Positions 1 to 8,693 of a stretch of 64,000 bases of DNA are shown here, piece after piece; positions within the stretch are counted from its first letter, which is position 1, and every line of letters begins with the position of its first letter. Origin of the DNA: Clostridium_AM sp963780135. Its GTDB lineage: Bacteria; Bacillota; Clostridia; Clostridiales; Clostridiaceae. A program made the position numbers and the translations under genes. The stretch spans positions 1,426,001 through 1,490,000 of the forward strand of contig CAWAAR010000003.1 of NCBI GenBank assembly GCA_963780135.1, read 5' to 3'. The notes beneath the pieces are model-generated. The model did not search any database, was not told the origin of the DNA, and was given only the letters and a program-made list of their open reading frames with translations.

Positions 1-2
1 AT

Positions 3-287
3 GAAGAACCTATATGCGAAGGCATAATTGGATATTATGGTTCAAGAATAAGAAATTATCTTAAAATCATTCCTAAATGTCCAACATTATTGATTTTTGC
101 AGCTGAAGAGAAGTCTTTTAATGTAATGGAATTGTCATGTGTACTTGAAAAAAAGACAAACGTTGATATTCATGTGTTATTAGGAAAACATGGATTCAGT
201 GATTCATTTTCTAAAAGATATTATAAACAATCGGATCAAGATGCAGAAAAATTGGTAGAAGATTTTTTGAAAAGAGATCAAATATAA
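3..287 (+). CDS. Dienelactone hydrolase family protein, C-terminal part (5' end outside window)
   Basis: The reading frame is open from the left edge and ends at a TAA at 285-287, so this is the last 94 codons of a longer gene; a TTG at 90 is not a convincing start because homologous-looking sequence continues upstream. The visible part reads like the last strands of an alpha/beta hydrolase: a GYYGSRIR stretch, a strand PTLLIFAAEE, and HGFSD near the end, where the His of the catalytic triad is expected in dienelactone hydrolase-type enzymes. The nucleophile region lies outside the window. Substrate is unknown. A palindromic repeat (326-443) lies between it and the convergent efflux operon. 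The family call rests on a partial protein. Confidence 0.7.
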   Translation, partial: EEPICEGIIGYYGSRIRNYLKIIPKCPTLLIFAAEEKSFNVMELSCVLEKKTNVDIHVLLGKHGFSDSFSKRYYKQSDQDAEKLVEDFLKRDQI

Positions 288-325
288 TATAATTTTTTTG
301 TGTTTTTAGTAGCACAGAATTAAAT

Positions 326-443
326 GGATAAGTTCTTCTAAGACTCAGATGGGTTAAATACCTAAATGGTATTTAACGAGCTTTGCTCAGGGAGGAGGTA
401 TTCCTCATAAGCAAACTCCACCTGAGTCTAAGAATCACTTGAT
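326..443 (+). repeat. Family A palindromic element, copy A1 (IS200/IS605-derived PATE or structured RNA candidate)
   Basis: This starts GGATAAGTTCTTCTAAGACT and ends AAGAATCACTTGAT. The inner arms AGACTCAGATGGG and CCACCTGAGTCT pair to form a long hairpin. The same sequence recurs at 22760, 32957, 55586 and 61779, and sequence identity stops at TTGAT in every copy. No ORF is inside. It lies between the hydrolase gene and the convergent RND gene, so it may also act as their terminator. Confidence 0.8.
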
Positions 444-473
444 AACTATATTCTAAAATTATATTCGAAATAT

Positions 474-3400
474 TTAATTATTTTCTACTTGATTTTTAGA
501 AATCATCCTTTTAGAAAATACTTTTTTAAACAAGCCTTTTAAATCATCAAGCAAAGTATAAACAACTGGTACTATAAATAAAGTTAATATTGTAGAAGTA
601 ATCAATCCTCCAATTACCGCCTGTGCCATTGGAGCACGCATTTCAGTACCAGCACCCTTGGCTACAGCTAAAGGAATCATACCAAATATCATAGCCAAAG
701 TGGTCATAATTATTGGACGTAATCTTGCAAGCCCTGCTTCTTTTAAAGCTTCATTCATATCTAGACCTTCTCCTCGTTTTTGCTTTGCAAAATCAATTAG
801 CAGAATACCATTCTTCGCAACTAATCCCATAAGCATTATGATACCTATCATAGCCATAATACTAAGTTCACTGCCAGCAACATATAATCCTAAAATAGCT
901 CCAATTATCGCTAGTGGCAATGCAAACATAATGGATATAGGGTCAATAAAGCTTTCAAACTGAGCTGCCATAACTAGGTACAAGAAAAGAATTGAGATAA
1001 ATAATGCTATTATTATGCTGTTAAATCCCTCCTGCATGGTTCCGTTCATTCCTCCAACATCCACTGAAACTCCCTTTGGAACCTCCATTCCATTTTTTAG
1101 TTTATCTAAGTATAGATTTAAAAAATCACCTGTAGCCATGCCTGCAACGTTAGCAGAGATTTCAACTTGTCCTGTTCTATCATACCTATGCAGTGAAGAA
1201 GATGCTGTTGAGAAAACTTTTTTAGATACTTGATTTAAAGGAACCATTTGATTATTTGAACCTGAAACATAGATACCTTCCAAGCTATCAAGATTTTTAC
1301 GCTGATCATCCTCTATAGATACTTTTACATCATATCTATCTTTACCACTATCAAACTTACTTACAACATTACCGTTGAACAATGTATTTAATGTATTCGC
1401 GGCGGCGGCAGTGTTAACCCCAAGGTCTGCTGCTTTGTCACGATTTACATCTAATTTTATTTCTGGTTTACCTGCTCTATAATTAATGCTCACGTCTCTT
1501 GCATGAGGGTCTTGAAGCATCATCTGTTTTGCCTTGATTGCAAAAGCCTGAAGTTGTTCATAGTTATCTCCCATAATATTAAAGGATACATCCTTTGAGC
1601 CTGTTGGTCCTATAGATACTGAATTTATAGCAATCTCTGCTCCAGGAATTTGCTTTAAATCAGTCCTCATTTTCTCAACTATAGTTTTTACATTCTTTCT
1701 CTTACTTTTATCAACTAATTTAACAAAAACAGATACGTTATCTTTCTCTACTGTAGAATAGATAAATTTTACTTCAGGATACTTTCTAAGATTCATTTCA
1801 ATTTCCTTAGTTTTTTGCCCAGCATTCTCAATGGATAATCCTGAGTCTAGATTAGCATCAAGAACAATTTCTCCCTGATCTGTGGTAGGCATAAAACTAA
1901 AGCCTAGTAGAGGAATTATTTTAGTACTACCAAAAAACAATACTATGGCAAACACTATGGTCACTAATCTATGCTTAAGAACAAATCTTAGAAACTGTGC
2001 ATATTTCTTAGTAATCTTATTAAACCCATCATTAAAACCATCGAAGAATCTACCAAAAATCGTTTTTTTCTTTTTGTGTTTTCCTTTAAGCATCCTTGCT
2101 GACATCATGGGTACAAGAGTAAAGGATACAAACAATGAAACAATCATACTAAATACAACAGTAAGTCCAAATTCAATAAAATATCTACCAATCATACCAC
2201 TTACCATTGCTATAGGAAGAAACACCGATATAACAGCCAAGGTTGTTGCGATTACTGCAAATCCAATTTCGGAGGTAGCCTCTTTCGCTGCCTGAAGTGG
2301 AGGTTTTCCCATATGCAAGTGACTCACAATATTTTCTATAACAACTATAGCATCATCAATTAAAAGACCTACTGCCAACGATAATGCCATCAATGACATC
2401 GTATTGAGTGAAAACTTCATCATTTTCATACAAATAAAAGTACTGACGATGGAAATTGGAAGAGAAGTTGCACTGATAAGAGTACTCTCCCATTCATTTA
2501 AAAACACGAATACAATGATAACAGCCAATATACATCCTTCTATAATAGTTTTTATAACTTCATCTACTGTATCTCTTATGGATACTGAGTTATCTCGAAC
2601 TATATCAATTTTTACTCCCTTTGGCAGTGAAGCTTTGATTTTTTCTATTTCTTTTTTAACTCCATCTGCTACTTCTACCGTGTTAGAGCCAGACTGCTTG
2701 ACAATGTCTATACCAATTGCTTGTTTTCCTTGATAGAAAGAAAGACTTTCCTTATCCTTAGTTCCATCTATAACTTTTGCTACATCTCTTACCCTAATTT
2801 CGTTGCCAGCTCTTTTTGCTACTAGAATGTTATTAAAATCTTCTACCTTTTTTACATTACTATTTGTTTTAAGAGAAATTTCTCTACCACCATCTGTAAC
2901 TTTTCCGCCTGACATCTCAAGATTATCACTTTGAAGACTGCTAACTACTTCTGCAGTAGTCACTCCATAGGATGCTAGCTTTTCCTTATCTAACTTAATT
3001 TGAATTTCTCTTTCATCTTTACCATAAGTATTTACTGTTCCTACACCTTTCACCGTATAGAGTTTCTTTTTTATAACATCATCTACTAGGGTAGAAAGTT
3101 CTTTGTTATCACTACCACCTGTTACAGCTATAGATACTACTGCTTTAGCTGTAATATCGAATTTAGCGATAATCGGTTCATCAATCTCCTTAGGCAGCTG
3201 ACCACGTATTCCTGATACTTTATCTCTAACCTCCTGTGCTGCCACATCTGAAGATTTATCCAGCACAAATTCTATAACCGTATTTGAACTACCATCTGTC
3301 ATAGTTGAAGTAATATGCTTAACTCCCGAAATCTCACCTACTGCCTCTTCTACCTTTTTTGTTACCTTTGTTTCTAATTCTTCTGGCGATGATCCTTTCT

Positions 3401-3551
3401 GATTAATTGTAACAGTAACAGTAGGTGAATCAGCCTCTGGCATATCATTAATTGTTAAATTTTTATAACATATTATCCCTAAAACAGTAAGGGCTATTAT
3501 AACAACTGTAATAAGTACTGGTCTCTTAATACTAATATCTGCTAAACGCAC
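474..3551 (-). CDS. RND-family efflux transporter permease (AcrB/HAE1-like)
   Basis: Inner-membrane, proton-driven multidrug or lipid exporter of the AcrB superfamily, 1025 aa, close to the usual length. Visible hallmarks are the N-terminal ISIKRPVLITVVI first membrane helix, two large extracytoplasmic loops, the TM4 proton-relay motif GLLIDDAIVV (about residues 393-403) carrying the paired aspartates, and the TM10 segment MGLVAKNGILLIDFA (about 912-926) with the conserved lysine. Gram-positive members act without an outer-membrane channel. It is the second gene of an operon behind the membrane-fusion adaptor, 12 nt apart, and a TetR gene is divergent upstream of that adaptor. The substrate cannot be told from sequence. 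Confidence 0.95.
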   Translation of the reverse strand: MRLADISIKRPVLITVVIIALTVLGIICYKNLTINDMPEADSPTVTVTINQKGSSPEELETKVTKKVEEAVGEISGVKHITSTMTDGSSNTVIEFVLDKSSDVAAQEVRDKVSGIRGQLPKEIDEPIIAKFDITAKAVVSIAVTGGSDNKELSTLVDDVIKKKLYTVKGVGTVNTYGKDEREIQIKLDKEKLASYGVTTAEVVSSLQSDNLEMSGGKVTDGGREISLKTNSNVKKVEDFNNILVAKRAGNEIRVRDVAKVIDGTKDKESLSFYQGKQAIGIDIVKQSGSNTVEVADGVKKEIEKIKASLPKGVKIDIVRDNSVSIRDTVDEVIKTIIEGCILAVIIVFVFLNEWESTLISATSLPISIVSTFICMKMMKFSLNTMSLMALSLAVGLLIDDAIVVIENIVSHLHMGKPPLQAAKEATSEIGFAVIATTLAVISVFLPIAMVSGMIGRYFIEFGLTVVFSMIVSLFVSFTLVPMMSARMLKGKHKKKKTIFGRFFDGFNDGFNKITKKYAQFLRFVLKHRLVTIVFAIVLFFGSTKIIPLLGFSFMPTTDQGEIVLDANLDSGLSIENAGQKTKEIEMNLRKYPEVKFIYSTVEKDNVSVFVKLVDKSKRKNVKTIVEKMRTDLKQIPGAEIAINSVSIGPTGSKDVSFNIMGDNYEQLQAFAIKAKQMMLQDPHARDVSINYRAGKPEIKLDVNRDKAADLGVNTAAAANTLNTLFNGNVVSKFDSGKDRYDVKVSIEDDQRKNLDSLEGIYVSGSNNQMVPLNQVSKKVFSTASSSLHRYDRTGQVEISANVAGMATGDFLNLYLDKLKNGMEVPKGVSVDVGGMNGTMQEGFNSIIIALFISILFLYLVMAAQFESFIDPISIMFALPLAIIGAILGLYVAGSELSIMAMIGIIMLMGLVAKNGILLIDFAKQKRGEGLDMNEALKEAGLARLRPIIMTTLAMIFGMIPLAVAKGAGTEMRAPMAQAVIGGLITSTILTLFIVPVVYTLLDDLKGLFKKVFSKRMISKNQVENN

Positions 3552-3563
3552 TCTATATCCCCC

Positions 3564-4766
3564 CTATTTAGAAACTACTTGTATTTTATCACCATCTTGT
3601 AGTGTACTTGTATTGGTGCAGATTATCTTGTCTTCACTTTTTATCCCAGATTTTATTTCCACCATATTTTTGTCCGTTTCACCAATTGTAACCTTATGTT
3701 TTTGGGCTACTCCATTATCACTTACAAAAACATAGTATTGTCCTTCATTTCCACCTAACGCTTCTATTGGCACAACAAGTACTGATATCTTTTTAGAACT
3801 AAGTATTTGGGCTTTAGCAAAGACTCCTGGATGCAAAGAGTTATCTTTGTTATCTAGCTGTATTTTACAACTAAAAACTCTGGCATTAGGATCTGCTGAT
3901 GCATCTATCCTATTTATAATTCCTTCATAAGCCTTATCATCACCATTTATCTTAACTAGAGACTTTTGCCCTATTTGAACGTTTTTTACATTTTCCTGTT
4001 CTACCTGTATTACAGCGTATAGTGAAGATGTGTTATTTACCTTTGCTAGTACTGCACCTGGAGAAGCCATTTGTCCTAAGCTAACAGTCTTTCCATCCAT
4101 TACTCCACTAATAGGCGCTTTAATTACCATATCATTTAAAGAATTTTGTAAATTATCTATACTAACTTGTACTGATTCTATACTTGCCTTTGATATTTCA
4201 ATGCTAGATCTTCCTGAATCATAATCTGCTTTGGCATTTTTTAAAGCCGTTTCAGCATTCTCGAATTCAACCTTTGATACAGCTCCCTGATCAAATAAGC
4301 TTTTTGTTCTATCATAATTACGCTGTGCATTTTCCACACCAGTCTGCAATTTCTGTAGAGCAAGTTCTGAAGAGCTTAATTGACTTTGAGATATTTTCAA
4401 TTGGCTTTCTGCACTTCTTAACTGATTTCTTATATCTGTATCATCTAATACAATTAATGAATCACCCTCGGATACACTTTTTCCGTTTTCAAATAATATT
4501 TGAGCAACCTTACCTGAAATCTTACTGCTTACAATTCCTTCTTCATATGCTTCCAGAGTAGCCTTATATGAAGCACCCGAATCTTTTTCTATTGTTTTTG
4601 CTTGTTGTACCTGAACAGAGGTTTTGCTGTTTACAGTTGTAACTTTTGAATTATCTTTCTTAGCTTCATTTGAAAAAACCTTGTTCTTACTCACTGAAAT
4701 TCCACCTGCAATAATTAAAGAAATGACACCATATAAAACTATTTTTTTGACATTTTTCATACTCAA
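3564..4766 (-). CDS. RND efflux periplasmic adaptor (membrane fusion protein)
   Basis: 400 aa partner of the downstream RND permease. It has an N-terminal membrane anchor (residues 8-24), a split lipoyl-like half (SYKATLEAYEEGIVSSKISG), a long coiled-coil hairpin (about 110-200, rich in Q, S, L and N), the second lipoyl half (VIKAPISGVMDGKTVSLGQM), a beta-barrel and a membrane-proximal domain. The start at 4766 has a good AGGAGGT upstream. It is first in a two-gene operon with the permease. A 24-codon ORF (4808-4882) lies just upstream on the same strand, and a TetR gene is divergent from 5066, so this operon is probably TetR-repressed. Confidence 0.93.
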   Translation of the reverse strand: MSMKNVKKIVLYGVISLIIAGGISVSKNKVFSNEAKKDNSKVTTVNSKTSVQVQQAKTIEKDSGASYKATLEAYEEGIVSSKISGKVAQILFENGKSVSEGDSLIVLDDTDIRNQLRSAESQLKISQSQLSSSELALQKLQTGVENAQRNYDRTKSLFDQGAVSKVEFENAETALKNAKADYDSGRSSIEISKASIESVQVSIDNLQNSLNDMVIKAPISGVMDGKTVSLGQMASPGAVLAKVNNTSSLYAVIQVEQENVKNVQIGQKSLVKINGDDKAYEGIINRIDASADPNARVFSCKIQLDNKDNSLHPGVFAKAQILSSKKISVLVVPIEALGGNEGQYYVFVSDNGVAQKHKVTIGETDKNMVEIKSGIKSEDKIICTNTSTLQDGDKIQVVSK

Positions 4767-4807
4767 TACCTCCTAAAATTACAGCAACAAATAATATTCA
4801 TTAATCT

Positions 4808-4882
4808 TTAATTGTAGTAATAAATAGAGTCTATCTTATCCCAACTCTCATCACAATTATATTTACAAGTTTTAATTCTCAT
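4808..4882 (-). CDS. Possible 24-residue small protein or leader peptide upstream of the RND operon
   Basis: Short ORF beginning MRIKTCKYNCDESWDKIDSI and ending in YYYN, preceded by TAGGAGGC six nt before the ATG, a better ribosome site than many real genes here have. It contains a C-x3-C pair and four tyrosines. It ends 42 nt before the adaptor start on the same strand, so it would be the first gene of the efflux transcript. Evidence is the ribosome site and position only; I recognise no family. It could be a regulatory leader peptide or a chance ORF. Confidence 0.4.
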   Translation of the reverse strand: MRIKTCKYNCDESWDKIDSIYYYN

Positions 4883-4967
4883 TAGAATGCCTCCTACTGC
4901 ATCTTTTTTAATGTCAATTTCTTCTTGACTTTTGATTTGAAATTTAATAAAATTAGTTCAAATATAG

Positions 4968-5044
4968 ACACTCTGTCGCTTTTATATTTATATGATATAA
5001 GGAAAAAATACCAAAAGCAATCGACAATTTTCAACACACTGTCG
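4968..5044. promoter_or_regulatory. Direct repeats, candidate TetR operator pair
   Basis: ACACTCTGTCG at 4968-4978 and ACACACTGTCG at 5034-5044 match at 10 of 11 positions and are 66 bp apart on the same face of the helix. They lie between the divergent efflux operon and the TetR gene; the second ends 22 nt before the TetR ATG. The second copy continues into GTGT, giving a partial palindrome. No promoter boxes were assigned with confidence. Confidence 0.4.
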
Positions 5045-5065
5045 TGTTTTAAAGGAGGATTTGAA

Positions 5066-5674
5066 ATGGGAATCTATGACAAGGCCAAAAAGCAGACTGA
5101 AGATAAGATTATCCATGCTTTCTGGGAGCTATATAAAACTCAGAAAATCGAGAAAATCACTGTTAAAAGTATTACAGATGCCTGCGACATTCACCGCGCA
5201 ACCTTTTATCTGCACTACCATGATGTCTATGGCATTTTAGAACAGATAGAGACCTCTCTCATACAGTCCTTAGATGACATGAACACAGCTTCCATCAAAA
5301 CAGACGTAGATATGACCAATTTCGCCAGTAATGTCTACGCTTTATTTCAACAGAATCATGATTATTTGCATGTCCTGCTCCGTGAGCAGAAAGAACCTGC
5401 CTTTGCAGCTGCGTACAAAAATAAATTAAAACAAAAGCTTCAACAGATTTTACAATTTACCGCTGAATCTTTCGATAGCAAAACAAATGCCATCATCGAT
5501 ATGACGCTTTCAGCCCATGTAGATATGTTCATCTATTGGGCAGATGAAACCCCTTTTTCTTTTGAAGAACTGAACCATTTAATGAAAGGATATATGCTGA
5601 ATGGTGTCCGTGCTACTTTAAAAAATGATTTCAACATTCAATCTGCAATAGGTTCATTTAGAGATGATTTTTGA
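5066..5674 (+). CDS. TetR/AcrR-family transcriptional regulator
   Basis: 202 aa from the ATG at 5066, chosen because AAAGGAGGAT lies 8 nt upstream; an ATG at 4925 would add 47 residues with no domain match. The N-terminal helix-turn-helix is typical (residues about 12-55: TEDKIIHAFWELYKTQ, then ITVKSITDACDIHRATFYLHY), followed by an all-helical ligand domain with a C-terminal segment like TetR_C families. It is divergent from the RND pump and so its likely repressor. Codons such as CTG, CGC, GCC and TTC are commoner than in neighbours, which suggests recent acquisition. A decayed lipase tail begins at its stop codon. Confidence 0.9.
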   Translation: MGIYDKAKKQTEDKIIHAFWELYKTQKIEKITVKSITDACDIHRATFYLHYHDVYGILEQIETSLIQSLDDMNTASIKTDVDMTNFASNVYALFQQNHDYLHVLLREQKEPAFAAAYKNKLKQKLQQILQFTAESFDSKTNAIIDMTLSAHVDMFIYWADETPFSFEELNHLMKGYMLNGVRATLKNDFNIQSAIGSFRDDF

Positions 5675-5778
5675 AATTTAGGAAATTAACGCAAGATGAA
5701 AATGATGGTTTAGTATCTATTGATTCTGCTAAATGAGGAGAATTTAAAGGTATACTTAAGAATAAGCACAGGAGATAA
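5674..5778 (+). pseudogene. C-terminal remnant of a lipase/esterase (alpha/beta hydrolase)
   Basis: Directly after the TetR stop, a frame reads KFRKLTQDENDGLVSIDSAK, then TGA, then GEFKGILKNKHRR. The pattern NDGLVSxxSAKWGxFKG is typical of the C-terminus of bacterial triacylglycerol lipases; here the Trp codon TGG has become TGA. No lipase N-terminus is present upstream. I infer that the TetR block replaced, or was inserted over, the 5' part of a lipase gene. The family call is by eye. Confidence 0.5.
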
Positions 5779-5800
5779 ATTTAAGAAGAATAATATAAAG

Positions 5801-5858
5801 TTTTTTATCCCATGGCTGCTATCCGTAACGGCTGGCAGCAATAGGATAAAAATTTTTT
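5801..5858. terminator. Bidirectional terminator built from a family A terminus
   Basis: The hairpin has arms TTTTTATCC and GGATAAAAATTTTT with an inner GCTGC/GCAGC stem. It lies between the convergent TetR/lipase remnant and the PAP2 gene, and both strands end in a T-run. The arm CATGGCTGCTATCCGTAAC is very close to the outer end of family A (GATGGCTACCATCCGTAAC at 55592), so a mobile-element end seems to have become the terminator. Confidence 0.65.
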
Positions 5859-5863
5859 AGTTT

Positions 5864-6385
5864 TTAAATTAAATAAAACATAAAAAAGGAACTTAGAGAA
5901 CCTAAAATTGCACCAATTAAAACATCAGAAGGATAATGCACTCCTAAATAAATTCTAGAAATTCCAACAAGACAAGCTATCACAATACATATACAAGTTA
6001 CAGCTGGATAGAATAATGAAATCATAGCTCCAAGTGTAAAAGCAGATACAGTATGTCCAGAGGGAAAAGAATATTTGTCTATACCTATCTTTTTTATGCT
6101 AAGATTTTTAACTGTTAGAAATGGTCTACATCTATTTACAGTTCTTTTTATTATTTGAGTTAGGGTTGTACTAAATATTATTGCCATAGTATATTTTATG
6201 CCTAACAAATGCATCAATGGATTAGAACTTAAAAGAAAAAATAAGCCAATTAAAGTTAAAAAAGACTTTGAAGATAAACAGGTGATTATAGGTAATGTAA
6301 TGTCAAAAAATCTGCATTTTAATGAAGAATTAATGGTTTTTAATAAAAAAGTATCACTACGTACTATAGAATTTAATATACTCAT
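5864..6385 (-). CDS. PAP2-superfamily membrane phosphatase
   Basis: 173 aa integral-membrane phosphatase, probably acting on undecaprenyl pyrophosphate or phosphatidic acid at the outer face of the membrane. All three motifs are present: K80-x6-RP88 (KRTVNRCRP), PSGH 108-111, and SR143-144 ... H150-x3-D154 (SRIYLGVHYPSD). About five membrane segments. The start has AGAGGGAGGT upstream. It is monocistronic, divergent from the uptake operon at 6603. The exact substrate is not determinable. Confidence 0.9.
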   Translation of the reverse strand: MSILNSIVRSDTFLLKTINSSLKCRFFDITLPIITCLSSKSFLTLIGLFFLLSSNPLMHLLGIKYTMAIIFSTTLTQIIKRTVNRCRPFLTVKNLSIKKIGIDKYSFPSGHTVSAFTLGAMISLFYPAVTCICIVIACLVGISRIYLGVHYPSDVLIGAILGSLSSFFMFYLI

Positions 6386-6602
6386 AAAAACCTCCCTCTA
6401 ATATATATAGTTTTACATTAATTTTATCTGTTTGCTTTTAAGTATGTTTTAAAACCGTGTTAAATTGAGTTTAAATTTTAAAAAAAGATGAATTAATTTA
6501 TCTTTTTTTAATGTAAATTTTCTTTTACAAAAGCGTAAACTCTTCATAATATTCCAGTGTTATCATTCATATGTAGAATATGGAACGTATGGAGGTATAC
6601 AC

Positions 6603-7517
6603 ATGGAACAAATAGTAGAGAAACTGGATTCAACTGATAGTAGAATTCAAGTAAAGAAAGGAATTTTAAAAAAATTAGAACCATATTTTTATCTGATTCC
6701 TTGTTTATTTATTTTTTTAACTTTTACCTATTTCCCATTCTTTAAAACTATTTACTTGAGTTTGTTTAATACTAATGCTCAAGGTGAAATAAGTTCTTTT
6801 GCAGCATTAACAAATTATACAGATCTTTTTAAATCACCTTCTTTTGTAAATAGTATAGTAGTTACATTTAAATTTGTAGTTTTAACTGCATTTCCATCTA
6901 TAATATTAGGTCTTATTACATCTTTATTATGCAATAACAAATTAAAATTTAAAGGGATTTTCAATACAATGTATGCTATGCCAATGGCTGTAGCGTCTGC
7001 ATCTGCATCAATTATTTGGCTACTATTTTTTAATCCAAGTATAGGTTTAATTAATTATATATTAAAAAGGAATATAGGTTGGCTTACTAGTCCATTTTGG
7101 GGATTAATTGCAGTATCTATTGTTACTGTTTGGATGAACACTTGTGTAAATTTTATATTTATAACAGCAGGACTTCAAAATATTCCAAAGGAATTAAAAG
7201 AAAGTGCGTCAATAGATGGAGCAAATTATTTTCAGTGTTTAAAAAATGTAATTTTACCCTGCTTATCTCCAACATTGTTTTTCGTATCGGTAATTAATAT
7301 AATAAACGGGTTTCAGACTTTTGGACAAATAAATATTATGACTTTAGGAGGGCCAGGAGAAGCTACTAACGTACTAGTATATTCTATATACAGAGATGCA
7401 TTTTTTAATAATAAATTTGGTATGGCTAGTGCTGAATCTATAATTCTTTTTATAATAATGTTCATTATAACACTACTTCAATTTAGATATGAAAAGAACA
7501 AAGTATTTTATAGTTAA
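6603..7517 (+). CDS. ugpA: ABC transporter permease, glycerol-3-phosphate/glycerophosphodiester type
   Basis: 304 aa, six membrane segments, MalF/UgpA family, with the EAA-loop ELKESASIDGANYFQCLKNV near residues 198-217 that docks on the ATPase. GGAGGT lies 8 nt before the ATG. It opens a five-gene operon (permease, permease, lipoprotein, phosphodiesterase, ATPase). The presence of a glycerophosphodiester phosphodiesterase inside the operon is what argues for the Ugp substrate rather than a sugar; the permease alone would not decide it. Confidence 0.85.
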   Translation: MEQIVEKLDSTDSRIQVKKGILKKLEPYFYLIPCLFIFLTFTYFPFFKTIYLSLFNTNAQGEISSFAALTNYTDLFKSPSFVNSIVVTFKFVVLTAFPSIILGLITSLLCNNKLKFKGIFNTMYAMPMAVASASASIIWLLFFNPSIGLINYILKRNIGWLTSPFWGLIAVSIVTVWMNTCVNFIFITAGLQNIPKELKESASIDGANYFQCLKNVILPCLSPTLFFVSVINIINGFQTFGQINIMTLGGPGEATNVLVYSIYRDAFFNNKFGMASAESIILFIIMFIITLLQFRYEKNKVFYS

Positions 7518-7533
7518 GGAGGTGAAGGAAGAA

Positions 7534-8355
7534 ATGAAGAAAAAAATAAATAAGATATTCCTTTATGCAGTAAACATTTTATTTTCATTAATAGCTATAG
7601 CACCACTTTTATATGCATTACTTATTAGTATAATGCCGCCTCAGCAGATATTTGATTTTCCACCTAAATTAATACCAAAAAGCTTTTATATTCAAAATTA
7701 CATAGATGCACTAAATACAGCACCAATAATTAAATTTATAGTAAATAGTTTTGTTGTATCCCTATTAGTAACGTTTGGACAGGTTTTAACTTCTTGTATG
7801 GCGGCTTTTGCTTTTTCCTTTTTTAAGTTTAAAGGCAAAAACATATTATTTATGGTAATGATAGCTACAATGATGATTCCAGCTGAAGCAATTATGATAT
7901 CTAATTATTTAACAATAGGATCACTTGGATGGTTAGATAGTTATAAAGCTCTTGTAGTACCTTATTTAAGTTCTGCTATGGGAATATTTATGATGAGACA
8001 GTATTATCTAACACTACCTAAAGAATTATACGAGGCAGCAAAAATTGATGGCTGCAGTAGTTTGAAATTTTTAATAAAAATAGTAATGCCTATGTCAAAA
8101 CCAGTAATAGGTTCACTGGGAATATATACTTTTTTAGTTACTTGGAATCAATATCTCTGGCCTTTACTTGTAACAAGCAAGGACAGTTCAAGGACAGTGC
8201 AAATAGGAATAAGTATGCTGCAGTTTTCAGAAAATCAATCCTTTGGACTTATAATGGCAGGTATTGTAATGGTAATATTGCCTTCCATATTGATTTTTAT
8301 ATTTGGACAAAAGCAACTTGTAGAAGGCATGACAGCAGGTGCGGTAAAAGGATAA
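7534..8355 (+). CDS. ugpE: ABC transporter permease, second subunit (UgpE/MalG type)
   Basis: 273 aa, six membrane segments, with the EAA motif ELYEAAKIDGCSSLKFLIKI about residues 172-191 and the C-terminal family ending VEGMTAGAVKG. I chose the ATG at 7534, which has TAAGGAGGTG upstream; an earlier ATG at 7489 would overlap the previous gene by 29 nt and has no ribosome site. It forms the membrane channel with the preceding permease. A 285-bp MITE-like repeat follows 16 nt after the stop and separates it from the binding protein. Confidence 0.85.
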   Translation: MKKKINKIFLYAVNILFSLIAIAPLLYALLISIMPPQQIFDFPPKLIPKSFYIQNYIDALNTAPIIKFIVNSFVVSLLVTFGQVLTSCMAAFAFSFFKFKGKNILFMVMIATMMIPAEAIMISNYLTIGSLGWLDSYKALVVPYLSSAMGIFMMRQYYLTLPKELYEAAKIDGCSSLKFLIKIVMPMSKPVIGSLGIYTFLVTWNQYLWPLLVTSKDSSRTVQIGISMLQFSENQSFGLIMAGIVMVILPSILIFIFGQKQLVEGMTAGAVKG

Positions 8356-8370
8356 TAGTATAATATTTAA

Positions 8371-8655
8371 CTCAACTTTCGCACATACAAAATGTTGACT
8401 TAATATAAGCAAAATGCGAAGCAAAGCTTCGCTAGTTAAGAATTAATAGTAAAGGTTGATTTTTAGCTATCGCAAAAAATCTTTAAATTTATATGAGTCA
8501 GCAATGTTTTGCTTTAGCAAAACGAGCCATCAAAAATTTAATCAAAGTTTTTTTGTAGTGTAACGGAAAAAAATCTACATTAACTATTAATTCTTCATTC
8601 TTAACTATTAACTAAAAATATTGCGTCACAATATTTTTAAACTGTGAAATTTGAG
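8371..8655. mobile_element. Family B MITE-like element, copy B1, inside the ugp operon
   Basis: The terminal inverted repeats are CTCAACTTTCGCAC on the left and GTGAAATTTGAG on the right. They are flanked by a 7-bp direct repeat TATTTAA (8364-8370 and 8656-8662), a target-site duplication. The inside is a long imperfect palindrome with arms of AGTTAAGAATTAATAGT type. No ORF. It lies between ugpE and the lipoprotein gene, so the operon mRNA must carry a long hairpin here. Confidence 0.85.
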
Positions 8656-8693
8656 TATTTAAATAATAAATGTATTTTGAGAGGAGAAAAATA

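Noticed and set aside
90..287. A complete 65-aa gene starting at the TTG at 90
   Set aside because: The frame is open and hydrolase-like all the way to base 3, so the gene begins outside the window.
326..443. Group I intron or IStron core in family A
   Set aside because: The elements are too short (under 250 bp) and I could not find P3-P7 core sequences.
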